From Nanobdellota archaeon (GTDB lineage: Archaea > Nanobdellota > Nanobdellia > Pacearchaeales > GW2011-AR1): a stretch of 19,590 nt of DNA. The notes below the pieces were generated by a model, which had not been told where the DNA came from, did no database searches, and saw nothing but the letters and a program-made list of their open reading frames with translations. A program made the translations under genes and the position numbers. Positions 14,760 to 19,590 of this stretch are shown piece after piece; position 1 is the first letter of the stretch, and every line of letters starts with the position of its first letter. The DNA lies in assembly GCA_018817905.1 (NCBI GenBank), contig JAHISS010000025.1, positions 1-19,590 on the forward strand. The letters run 5' to 3'.

Positions 14760-15260
14760 TTATCCCTTCTTCCCCTTTGTTGCTTTTTTACCGACGCTAA
14801 CTGCCTGACCTTTCTTTCTGAAATGCGCTCTTGTTCTTTGACCTCTTACTGGCAAGCCAGCAGTGTGTCGCATTCCCTTGTAGCTTCTTATTTTTTTTAA
14901 TCGTCTGATGTCAAAGTCCTTTTTCATTTCAAGGTCAACTCCGACGTAATGTTTTGTTTCTCCTGTTTCTAAATCGCTTCTTCGGTTTTTCAAAAAGTCT
15001 TGGATATCCGGAGCCTTGAGAAATTCTTCGATTTTATTTATTTCTTCTTTACTTAGTTCAGAAATTCTTTTGTCTTTTGGAATTTTAAGTTTTAGGCAAG
15101 TTGCATTTGCAATGCTCCAGCCAACGCCTTTGACTCTTGTCAAACCAGCGAAAATCTTTTTACTTCCAGGAATATCGTTTCCCGCAATTCTAACTAAGGA
15201 TTCTTCCATTTCTGGTTCTTCCCGTTTTGGTTTTTGTTTTTGTTGTGTTGGGGAGGCCAT
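14760..15260 (-). CDS. rps13: Small ribosomal subunit protein uS13
   Basis: 166 aa. It sits on the 30S head and touches the 50S subunit and the P-site tRNA. The helix-hairpin-helix-like core (residues about 22-60, VRIAGNDIPGSKKIFAGLTR) and the signature RHTAGLPVRGQRTRAHFRKK (about 131-150) are clear. The N-terminus has a short charged extension and the C-terminus is Lys-rich. It follows an orphan gene with a 1-nt gap and leads the usual archaeal order uS13-uS4-uS11-rpoD. Confidence 0.96.
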   Translation of the reverse strand: MASPTQQKQKPKREEPEMEESLVRIAGNDIPGSKKIFAGLTRVKGVGWSIANATCLKLKIPKDKRISELSKEEINKIEEFLKAPDIQDFLKNRRSDLETGETKHYVGVDLEMKKDFDIRRLKKIRSYKGMRHTAGLPVRGQRTRAHFRKKGQAVSVGKKATKGKKG

Positions 15261-15261
15261 T

Positions 15262-15651
15262 TTATTTTAATGAATCTGCAATATCATTTAATTTGGTAGC
15301 ATATTCTTGCATATTTTTTATAACTTCTTGCCGTGTTGGATAAAACTGATGTGATGGTTGGATTCCATTTCTGTTTAAAGCCAAACTTAAATTATACTTG
15401 CGAAGAGTAGAAGTTAGGTTATCAGATAAACGGAAAGTAATTTCTGCTTCATCATTTGGCTTGCGAGTTCCTACCATAATATTCTGACTGCCCCCTGTGT
15501 AGTCCTGTGTGTAAATTATTCTGTCCCCAGTTTCCCCTGGACTTTCAGTATGCCATCTTCTATCTCTCTCAAACATTTCCCAGCTTTTGGTTAATCCTTC
15601 TTGCTTGGTTTGTGTTTCTTGTTGCGCCGTTGTTATTTCTGTTCTTGCCAT
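15262..15651 (-). CDS. Orphan between DUF655 and uS13, 129 aa
   Basis: Not recognised. It starts 4 nt after the DUF655 stop and ends 1 nt before uS13. The N-terminus is polar and Gln/Thr-rich (MARTEITTAQQETQTKQEGL). The middle looks like beta strands (DRIIYTQDYTGGSQNIMVG, AEITFRL). The end is helical (RQEVIKNMQEYATKLNDIAD). There are 10 Arg against 7 Lys and no Cys. The position suggests co-expression with the ribosome. Confidence 0.75.
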   Translation of the reverse strand: MARTEITTAQQETQTKQEGLTKSWEMFERDRRWHTESPGETGDRIIYTQDYTGGSQNIMVGTRKPNDEAEITFRLSDNLTSTLRKYNLSLALNRNGIQPSHQFYPTRQEVIKNMQEYATKLNDIADSLK

Positions 15652-15655
15652 TTTA

Positions 15656-16195
15656 TTATCTCACGAAAAGGTTGAAGCGCTGTCTTTCTATCAGCTCCCC
15701 GACGAAGCGTTTTTCTATTGCTTTTTTGGGGTCTGGAATTGACTTGACGCGTGCCTTGATGTCGTCGAACGACTCAAACGCTTTTTCTTTTCTTGCTTCC
15801 ATGATTTCTTTTGTGTGTTTTTTTCCAAAACCAGGCAAGAGTTCGAGTTGATGAAGTCGCGTGTTTATGGCTTGGGCATTGTTGAAGAAGTCAACGAAGG
15901 TCTTCTCCTGCTCCCCAACCACGTTCTCGACGAACTCTTGTAACTGGATCTTTGCAGTCTCTGTCAGCTTCTCGCGGTGAAGTCTGCCAGCGATGTAGTA
16001 TATCTTATCACGTTTATCCGGACCTATATAAACTTTTTCCTTTGGCGAGAGCGAGACGCCTCGGCGCGGAATCAGTTCAAGAAGGGAAAAAGTTTTAACT
16101 CCGATAGCTTGTGCTACTGACGAAGTGTGTTTCTCCATCGGATAACCATACGGTAAAAAATCTAAGACCATTGCGAATTCTTCTTTTTCTGTCAT
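15656..16195 (-). CDS. DUF655 putative nucleic-acid-binding protein
   Basis: 179 aa, the usual length. It starts with the family's N-terminal OB-like region (EEFAMVLDFLPYGYPMEKH, then PKEKVYIGPDKRDKIYYIAG). It carries a helix-hairpin-helix motif LELLPGFGKKHTKEIMEARK (about 117-136), as in DNA/RNA-binding proteins. In many archaea DUF655 sits after eL21 and rpoF and before ksgA, suggesting a role in ribosome or RNA metabolism; the exact role is unknown. Here ksgA is absent and uS13 follows. Its ATG overlaps the preceding orphan stop by 4 nt. Confidence 0.92.
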   Translation of the reverse strand: MTEKEEFAMVLDFLPYGYPMEKHTSSVAQAIGVKTFSLLELIPRRGVSLSPKEKVYIGPDKRDKIYYIAGRLHREKLTETAKIQLQEFVENVVGEQEKTFVDFFNNAQAINTRLHQLELLPGFGKKHTKEIMEARKEKAFESFDDIKARVKSIPDPKKAIEKRFVGELIERQRFNLFVR

Positions 16196-16494
16196 CTTGA
16201 GTGGGCTCCTGTCTGTTGACGAAATAATTCTAATTCTGTTGACATAACTTCTCTGCTCACAATCGGTCGCCTTCCAAAAATCCTAGTTCTGTCATATACC
16301 TCTAAGCGAGATAATTCTCCTTTCTTGTCGTCTTTCCAAGAATTACTTACCAAAACTGTGTGCTCCCATGTTGGATCAAGAACAGTCATCTGATCTCCTT
16401 GAGGATTTGATATTCTTTGTCCGACTCGGTAATTTGAAGTCAAAAAACTTTGAGATAATTCATTTGGTGGATAACAAAATCCCAGGCCTACCAT
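16192..16494 (-). CDS. Orphan between rpoF and DUF655, 100 aa
   Basis: Not recognised. It has a strong Shine-Dalgarno sequence, TAGGAGGA, just before the ATG, which supports the start. It overlaps DUF655 by 4 nt (ATGA). The sequence is mostly beta-like (YRVGQRISNPQGDQMTVLDP, EHTVLVSNSW, SRLEVYDRTRIFGRRPIV) with a short C-terminal helix. This could be a small SH3/KOW-like barrel, but that is only a guess. It has 10 Arg and 3 Lys. Its start overlaps the stop of the 52-aa frame upstream. Confidence 0.78.
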   Translation of the reverse strand: MVGLGFCYPPNELSQSFLTSNYRVGQRISNPQGDQMTVLDPTWEHTVLVSNSWKDDKKGELSRLEVYDRTRIFGRRPIVSREVMSTELELFRQQTGAHSR

Positions 16495-16646
16495 TTTCTT
16501 CCTCCTAAAGAATTTAAAATTATCTTACCAACCGCCCAACTTACCGAGGGGTTGTGAGAATCTTTTTGGGTGAAGTGAAAAGAATGAATCTGGTTACAAC
16601 TAAAGTTTCCTTCTAGCTTCGTTCTTGATAATCTTGTTTCTGTCAT
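16488..16646 (-). CDS. Very small orphan ORF after rpoF, 52 aa
   Basis: The ATG at 16646 lies 2 nt after the rpoF stop. The frame runs to TAG 16490-16488, overlapping the next gene's start by 7 nt, so it spans the whole gap between the two genes. It reads MTETRLSRTKLEGNFSCNQI ... AVGKIILNSLGGRKW. It is basic, rich in Ser, Asn and His, has one Cys, and is not recognised. The last codons also encode the Shine-Dalgarno sequence of the following gene. The exact fit at both ends is the evidence; without comparative data it could still be chance. Confidence 0.5.
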   Translation of the reverse strand: MTETRLSRTKLEGNFSCNQIHSFHFTQKDSHNPSVSWAVGKIILNSLGGRKW

Positions 16647-16648
16647 TT

Positions 16649-16954
16649 TCAACTTCCATACTTTTTAACAATCTCAACGATTGCATTTATTTCCTCCTCT
16701 GTCAAACTTACGTCGATGAAAATTTTGTTCAAGTCTTCAGCGTCCATTGGTAAGAAATCAATTATTTTTACGACGTGCTCTTCTTTCATTTTCAAATTGT
16801 TCAAACCAGCAAGTTCTTCTTTGAGCTTTTCAGCCTTGTCTTTTGAAAGCTTGGTGAATTTTTTTAGGTAAGCTTTTAGTTCTTGTTTTTCTTCGAGCTT
16901 AGAAACTATTTCTTTTACTTCTACTAATGTTAGGGGTGTTTTGGTGTGGATCAT
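16649..16954 (-). CDS. rpoF: RNA polymerase subunit RpoF (Rpo4)
   Basis: 101 aa, counterpart of eukaryotic Rpb4. With RpoE it forms the polymerase stalk that binds RNA and aids initiation and termination. The sequence is helical and very Lys/Glu-rich with no Arg. It contains the HRDC-like end typical of the family (KIIDFLPMDAEDLNKIFIDV, then LTEEEINAIVEIVKKY). The ATG overlaps the preceding orphan's stop by 4 nt, with a GGAGA ribosome-binding sequence in the end of that gene. eL21-rpoF-DUF655 is a common archaeal order, split here by small orphans. Confidence 0.92.
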   Translation of the reverse strand: MIHTKTPLTLVEVKEIVSKLEEKQELKAYLKKFTKLSKDKAEKLKEELAGLNNLKMKEEHVVKIIDFLPMDAEDLNKIFIDVSLTEEEINAIVEIVKKYGS

Positions 16955-17343
16955 TTATCTCCTGTTCTCCTAATTGATAGGTCTGCCGCCGCACAAACTA
17001 TCTCCCACAAATCATCATCATTTAATTTTTTATGGCCTTTTAATTTTGCGCCTGTCCTTGCTGTACAATCCCCATAAAACTTAGACCTTGCGATTAACTC
17101 AACTACGCTACTATTTAATGTAACTGGGACTGCTGAAAAATCTTCGTCTCTGCTAAGTCGTTCAGCTACCAAAACTTTTTGGTCTTCGTATTCGAAATAG
17201 ATATTAGTGCCACCGTCAGAAATGGTGTAACCCCTTCTAACGGAGGATATAGCCATCCTAATCTGTTCATCTGTTATTCTTAGACCTGTGTTTTCTAAAT
17301 AGTGTAAATGTTGTGGTCCTCTTCTGACTGTTGTTGCTGTCAT
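16951..17343 (-). CDS. Orphan between eL21 and rpoF, 130 aa
   Basis: Not recognised. It overlaps eL21 by 4 nt and rpoF by 4 nt, both as ATGA, so it is translationally coupled on both sides. It begins MTATTVRRGPQHLHYLENTG. A helix plus likely beta-hairpin follows (IRMAISSVRRGYTISDGGTN, IYFEYEDQKVLVAERL). The helical end has two Cys (YGDCTART, WEIVCAAADLSIRR). It has 12 Arg and 7 Lys, unlike Lys-rich RpoF beside it. Its place between two universal archaeal genes makes it a strong case for a real, lineage-specific protein. Confidence 0.78.
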   Translation of the reverse strand: MTATTVRRGPQHLHYLENTGLRITDEQIRMAISSVRRGYTISDGGTNIYFEYEDQKVLVAERLSRDEDFSAVPVTLNSSVVELIARSKFYGDCTARTGAKLKGHKKLNDDDLWEIVCAAADLSIRRTGDK

Positions 17344-17612
17344 TTTACATTTCCTCCGACATTTTCTATCTTCTTTAGGTGGATTGGTCTTATTAAATAT
17401 CTTTTTGTTTTGTTTAAGTCTTTCATTTCTATCTGGTAAGCAGAGCCGCGCTTGTCGATGATTTTTCCGGTTTTGCCTTGCAGACGATTTGAGTAAGCGA
17501 ACTCGAAACTTAGTTCTTTCACTACAGCTACAGAGTCGCCTGGCTGGAACTTTTGGAAATATCTTGTGAAAGAAAATTTCCCTTTCTGTCTTGGTTTCTT
17601 GCGTTTTAACAT
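17340..17612 (-). CDS. rpl21e: Large ribosomal subunit protein eL21
   Basis: 90 aa, the normal archaeal length. It is a 50S protein with an SH3-like barrel. The sequence is typical: a basic start (MLKRKKPRQKGKFSFTRYFQ), FQPGDSVAVV, then RLQGKTGKIIDKRGSAYQIE and IRPIHLKKI. It is the first gene of the long operon. A TATA box at 17653-17646 predicts a leader of about 12 nt. The next gene starts within its last codon. Confidence 0.95.
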   Translation of the reverse strand: MLKRKKPRQKGKFSFTRYFQKFQPGDSVAVVKELSFEFAYSNRLQGKTGKIIDKRGSAYQIEMKDLNKTKRYLIRPIHLKKIENVGGNVK

Positions 17613-17645
17613 GGAAAGTAGTGAGGAATTTGGTTTTTAAGGGTT

Positions 17646-17653
17646 TCTATAAG
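17646..17653 (-). promoter_or_regulatory. TATA box of the ribosomal/RNA polymerase operon
   Basis: CTTATAGA on the minus strand, about 38 nt before the eL21 ATG, predicting transcription from about 17624. No other clear promoter is seen before the uS13 gene, so about 5 kb may be one transcript. Confidence 0.55.
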
Positions 17654-17858
17654 TTTGTTGATGGAATTAGCTCGCAACAAATCGTTCGTATTGTTAACTC
17701 ATAACCTACTTCGTCAGACTCGTCTAAAAAAGAGATGATTATCTCCGAGGGAACGATGGAATTGATGAGGATTATTCTTTTGTTATTAATCTAAGGAGGG
17801 TGGGAGCTTGGAACTATTTTTGATTGGATTAATTAGTTTTGGAGAAATGCGGTAAAAA

Positions 17859-18323
17859 TCAAAAACTTCTGTCAAGCTCATCTAAAACAAACTGTGAATC
17901 GTCTTGGGTGTCTTGGTTTGGTTGGTGTTGGATTTGTGGAGCGATTTTCATTTCTGATTCTGGGCCAAGGGTTTCTGGCTCGAGGAGCCCGGACATTGGT
18001 TCAATCAGGGGGGGAATGTCTTCTTTTGTTGGTTTTATTTCTTCGAGAGTTTCTAATTGTTCTTCGAAAGATTGGGACTGAACTTCCTGCTGTGCAAGGG
18101 CTTCTTCGGCAATTGCACTTAGGCCAGAACTTTTTTTAATTGGAGACGGCGTTTCTGTAACAGAACCCTGGTACAAATCTCCTGCGCGGCGTGCGTTTTG
18201 CATATTTTCAACGATGGCGTCGAACATTTTTTTGCCCCAAACGCCGAGACCGCAACTTTGACAAACATCTACGACGGAATTTTCATCAATATTTGTTTTA
18301 CAGTAAATACAGTTTTTCCCCAT
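17859..18323 (-). CDS. Zinc-ribbon protein with acidic disordered tail
   Basis: 154 aa. Cys5, Cys8, Cys21 and Cys24 (CIYC ... CQSC) form a zinc ribbon. A conserved-looking stretch follows (GLGVWGKKMFDAIVENMQNA, RRAGDLYQG, to about residue 53). The remainder is Pro/Glu/Gln-rich, without Cys, and probably disordered. I recall similar short zinc-ribbon proteins in archaea but can name no function. A protein- or nucleic-acid-binding adaptor is possible. An AGAGGT ribosome-binding site lies just before the ATG, and a TATA-like sequence (about 18370-18360) lies further upstream. It is separated from the ribosomal operon by 246 bp with only that operon's promoter in it. Confidence 0.85.
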   Translation of the reverse strand: MGKNCIYCKTNIDENSVVDVCQSCGLGVWGKKMFDAIVENMQNARRAGDLYQGSVTETPSPIKKSSGLSAIAEEALAQQEVQSQSFEEQLETLEEIKPTKEDIPPLIEPMSGLLEPETLGPESEMKIAPQIQHQPNQDTQDDSQFVLDELDRSF

Positions 18324-18470
18324 TTAACCTCTTTGGATTAGTAAATTTGGAGAGGGCGCTATTTAAAGATTGCTGTTGTAATTTTGATTTGTAGTATACT
18401 AAAATTAGTTCGTCTGTTTAATTCTTAGACACAACAAACAATAGCCAAGTTAGTAATTGCTCAGCTAACA

Positions 18471-18480
18471 AGATTTATTT
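18471..18480 (+). promoter_or_regulatory. TATA-like box before the GC-rich island
   Basis: AGATTTATTT lies about 26 nt before the abrupt AT-to-GC change at 18501, the spacing expected for transcription starting at the island. Confidence 0.4.
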
Positions 18481-18498
18481 GATAATGATTATGTAAAA

Positions 18499-18585
18499 AT
18501 GCTTGGTGGCCGGGGCGAGCATGTTACGTGTGGAGTATTACGTTGTGATTAGGGCCATACGTGGCTGCGAGAAGAGGTGGGAAAA
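18499..18585 (+). ncRNA. GC-rich island, candidate small RNA
   Basis: The 372 bp between the zinc-ribbon and DsbA-like genes is very AT-rich except here: 46 of the 80 bases at 18501-18580 are G or C. This is the usual mark of a structured RNA gene in an AT-rich archaeon. Possible stems are TGGCC (18507-18511) with GGCCA (18553-18557), ACGTG/TACGT around 18526-18543, and a GCCA-TACG-TGGC hairpin (about 18554-18565) that competes with the first. I see no convincing C/D boxes, H/ACA signature, tRNA, SRP or RNase P features. A leaderless 17-codon frame (ATG 18499, TAG 18550) offers a peptide alternative. The strand is inferred from the TATA-like box. Confidence 0.45.
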
Positions 18586-18666
18586 CAATTTTGCTATTCT
18601 TTGACTAACAAAACTAATTAGTAACTGAGTAATACTATAATAATCTGGTTTTGTCTTGACAAAAAA

Positions 18667-18674
18667 GTTATAAA
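18667..18674 (+). promoter_or_regulatory. TATA box of the DsbA-like gene
   Basis: GTTATAAA, preceded by an A-rich BRE-like stretch, lies about 26 nt before the ATG at 18696. It marks that ATG, not the in-frame GTG at 18675, as the start of a leaderless mRNA. Confidence 0.65.
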
Positions 18675-18695
18675 GTGTCTTTGCTATTGAAATTC

Positions 18696-19442
18696 ATGGA
18701 AAAAGCGGATGACGCGATTAGGATAAAAAAAGAAAGCATTTGGAAGTTTTCTACTTTTGCCCTCGGGATTTTAGTTATTGTGATGTGTTTTTTTATTTTT
18801 GGCGGCGATGACACGTTTTTTTGGACGACGGGGAATGTTGTGAGCGAACCAGAACTTTCTGCCAATGATGAACCTTCGGAAGTTGGAGCTGAAGATGACG
18901 CTTTTTTAGGAGATGAAAATGCTCCTGTGACAGTTGTTGAGTTTTCTGATTTTCAATGTTCGTTTTGTGCGAGATTTTGGAGCGAAACTTTGGGACAGTT
19001 AAAATCAAAATACATTGAAACTGGAAAGGTCAAGTTTGTTTATCGTGATTTCCCGTTGACAAGCATTCACCAAATGGCTTTGCCGGCGGCAGAAGCAGCT
19101 GAGTGCGTTAGAGAACAGGGCGGTGACGAGGCGTTTTGGGAAATGCATGACAAGATTTTTGGGAATCAGAATAGATTGAGTCAGGAAAGTTTGAGGGAGT
19201 GGGCACAGGAAATTGGTTATGACATTGATGTTTGTTTAAGGTCTGGGAAGTTCAGGGGAGAAATTCAGAAAGACGCGCGAGATGCGCGAACAGCTGGCGC
19301 TGGCGGAACACCGTATTTCCTAATCAACGGCAAAGCTCTGAGCATGGCTTGTCCGTTCAACGCTTTCAGCCAAGCAATTGACGCAGAACTTGCAGGAAAG
19401 AATTGGGAAAGTCCTGGAAATTGTCAGGTTGTTGTTGAGTGA
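18696..19442 (+). CDS. Membrane-anchored DsbA-family thiol-disulfide oxidoreductase
   Basis: 248 aa from the ATG at 18696; the TATA box position excludes the GTG at 18675. A positively charged start is followed by one membrane helix (about 17-36), placing the rest outside the cell. After an acidic linker comes a thioredoxin-fold domain (about 68-240). The active site CSFC (Cys88, Cys91) sits in VEFSDFQCSFCARFW, the helical insert has the RDFPLTSIHQMALPAAEAA region, and the cis-Pro loop is GGTPYFLING with Pro206. This is the family of DsbA-like proteins, including BdbD, that oxidise or shuffle disulfides in exported proteins. Four further Cys (137, 180, 219, 243) may form structural bonds. No DsbB/VKOR partner is in the window. 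The giant Cys-rich surface protein is a natural client, which is inference. The stop is 8 bp before the inverted repeat. Confidence 0.9.
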   Translation: MEKADDAIRIKKESIWKFSTFALGILVIVMCFFIFGGDDTFFWTTGNVVSEPELSANDEPSEVGAEDDAFLGDENAPVTVVEFSDFQCSFCARFWSETLGQLKSKYIETGKVKFVYRDFPLTSIHQMALPAAEAAECVREQGGDEAFWEMHDKIFGNQNRLSQESLREWAQEIGYDIDVCLRSGKFRGEIQKDARDARTAGAGGTPYFLINGKALSMACPFNAFSQAIDAELAGKNWESPGNCQVVVE

Positions 19443-19450
19443 AGTTTCTC

Positions 19451-19590
19451 GAATTTGGGACAGGATTAAGTTCTAAGATTTGTTTTTAAGATCGATTAAT
19501 TTGTTATGTAATGTGTCGGCTGTGCCGACATATAAAACAGATTTCTGAATTACCTTTCCGTCTTTCTTAACTGATTTAGCAACAAACCAA
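19451..19590 (-). repeat. 140-bp terminal inverted repeat, right copy
   Basis: Exact reverse complement of 1-140, starting 8 bp after the DsbA-like gene. The inner edge reads GAATTTGGGACAGGATTAAG, which would be the end of the repeated element. The two inner flanks share nothing beyond the repeat, as expected for two independent copies of one element. Confidence 0.93.
19473..19589 (-). CDS. 3' ORF fragment in the right repeat copy, possibly transposase-related
   Basis: The same 38-residue tail as in the left copy, entering from outside the right end on the minus strand and stopping at 19475-19473. Because the two copies are identical it adds no independent evidence of function. The same doubts about transposase identity apply. 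Confidence 0.4.
   Translation of the reverse strand, partial: WFVAKSVKKDGKVIQKSVLYVGTADTLHNKLIDLKNKS

Noticed and set aside
17613..17858. Gene between eL21 and the zinc-ribbon gene
   Set aside because: No frame with start signals was seen; only the operon promoter is supported. A GGAGG on the plus strand is not followed by a credible gene.
1..19590. Whole window as a composite transposon or linear plasmid with terminal repeats
   Set aside because: It contains single-copy ribosomal, RNA polymerase and tRNA genes and no replication or mobility genes; inverted copies of one insertion sequence at assembly breaks explain the repeats better.
1..19590. CRISPR array or defence island
   Set aside because: No regularly spaced direct repeats and no cas or restriction genes were seen; the HEPN-MNT pair alone does not make a defence island.

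Overview
The window is archaeal chromosome, most likely from a small-genome DPANN-type lineage (Pacearchaeota/Woesearchaeota-like). The reasons are archaeal/eukaryal-type eL21, RpoF (Rpb4), RpoD, uS13, uS4 and uS11 and DUF655 in one operon; TATA boxes about 26 nt before start codons, often giving leaderless mRNAs; an AT-rich genome with compact overlapping genes; and a fused MTA phosphorylase/adenine phosphoribosyltransferase. The phylum is an inference from style and has not been tested by phylogeny.

Layout. Bases 1-140 and 19451-19590 are identical inverted copies of one repeat, probably one end of an insertion sequence that breaks the assembly on both sides. Next to the left copy is a giant (about 1984 aa) secreted, membrane-anchored, cysteine- and tryptophan-rich surface protein on the + strand. 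Next to the right copy is a membrane-tethered DsbA-like thiol oxidoreductase. Both face outside the cell, and the second could supply disulfides to the first.

Between them lie, in order: a metallo-beta-lactamase-fold hydrolase (-); a divergently transcribed pair of small orphan genes; an MTAP-APRT fusion gene for recycling methylthioadenosine to AMP (-); a class II tRNA-Leu whose anticodon reads AAG (+), followed by a palindromic intergenic stretch; a cobalamin-binding-type radical SAM protein (-); a HEPN/nucleotidyltransferase pair whose HEPN gene is frameshifted (-); the long information-processing operon (-); a zinc-ribbon protein (-); and a GC-rich island with its own TATA box that may be a small RNA.

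The most unusual region is the operon at 17612-12417. The core genes eL21, rpoF, DUF655, uS13-uS4-uS11 and rpoD alternate with unrecognised small genes (130, 52, 100, 129, 70, 43 and 70 aa). These are joined to their neighbours by 4-nt ATGA overlaps or gaps of a few bases, so almost no sequence is non-coding. Two of these small genes (52 and 43 aa) are short enough to be missed by ordinary gene calling. Five were counted and all carry more Arg than Lys, while the core proteins are Lys-rich. A set of lineage-specific proteins co-translated with ribosome and RNA polymerase subunits is the best candidate here for something undescribed.
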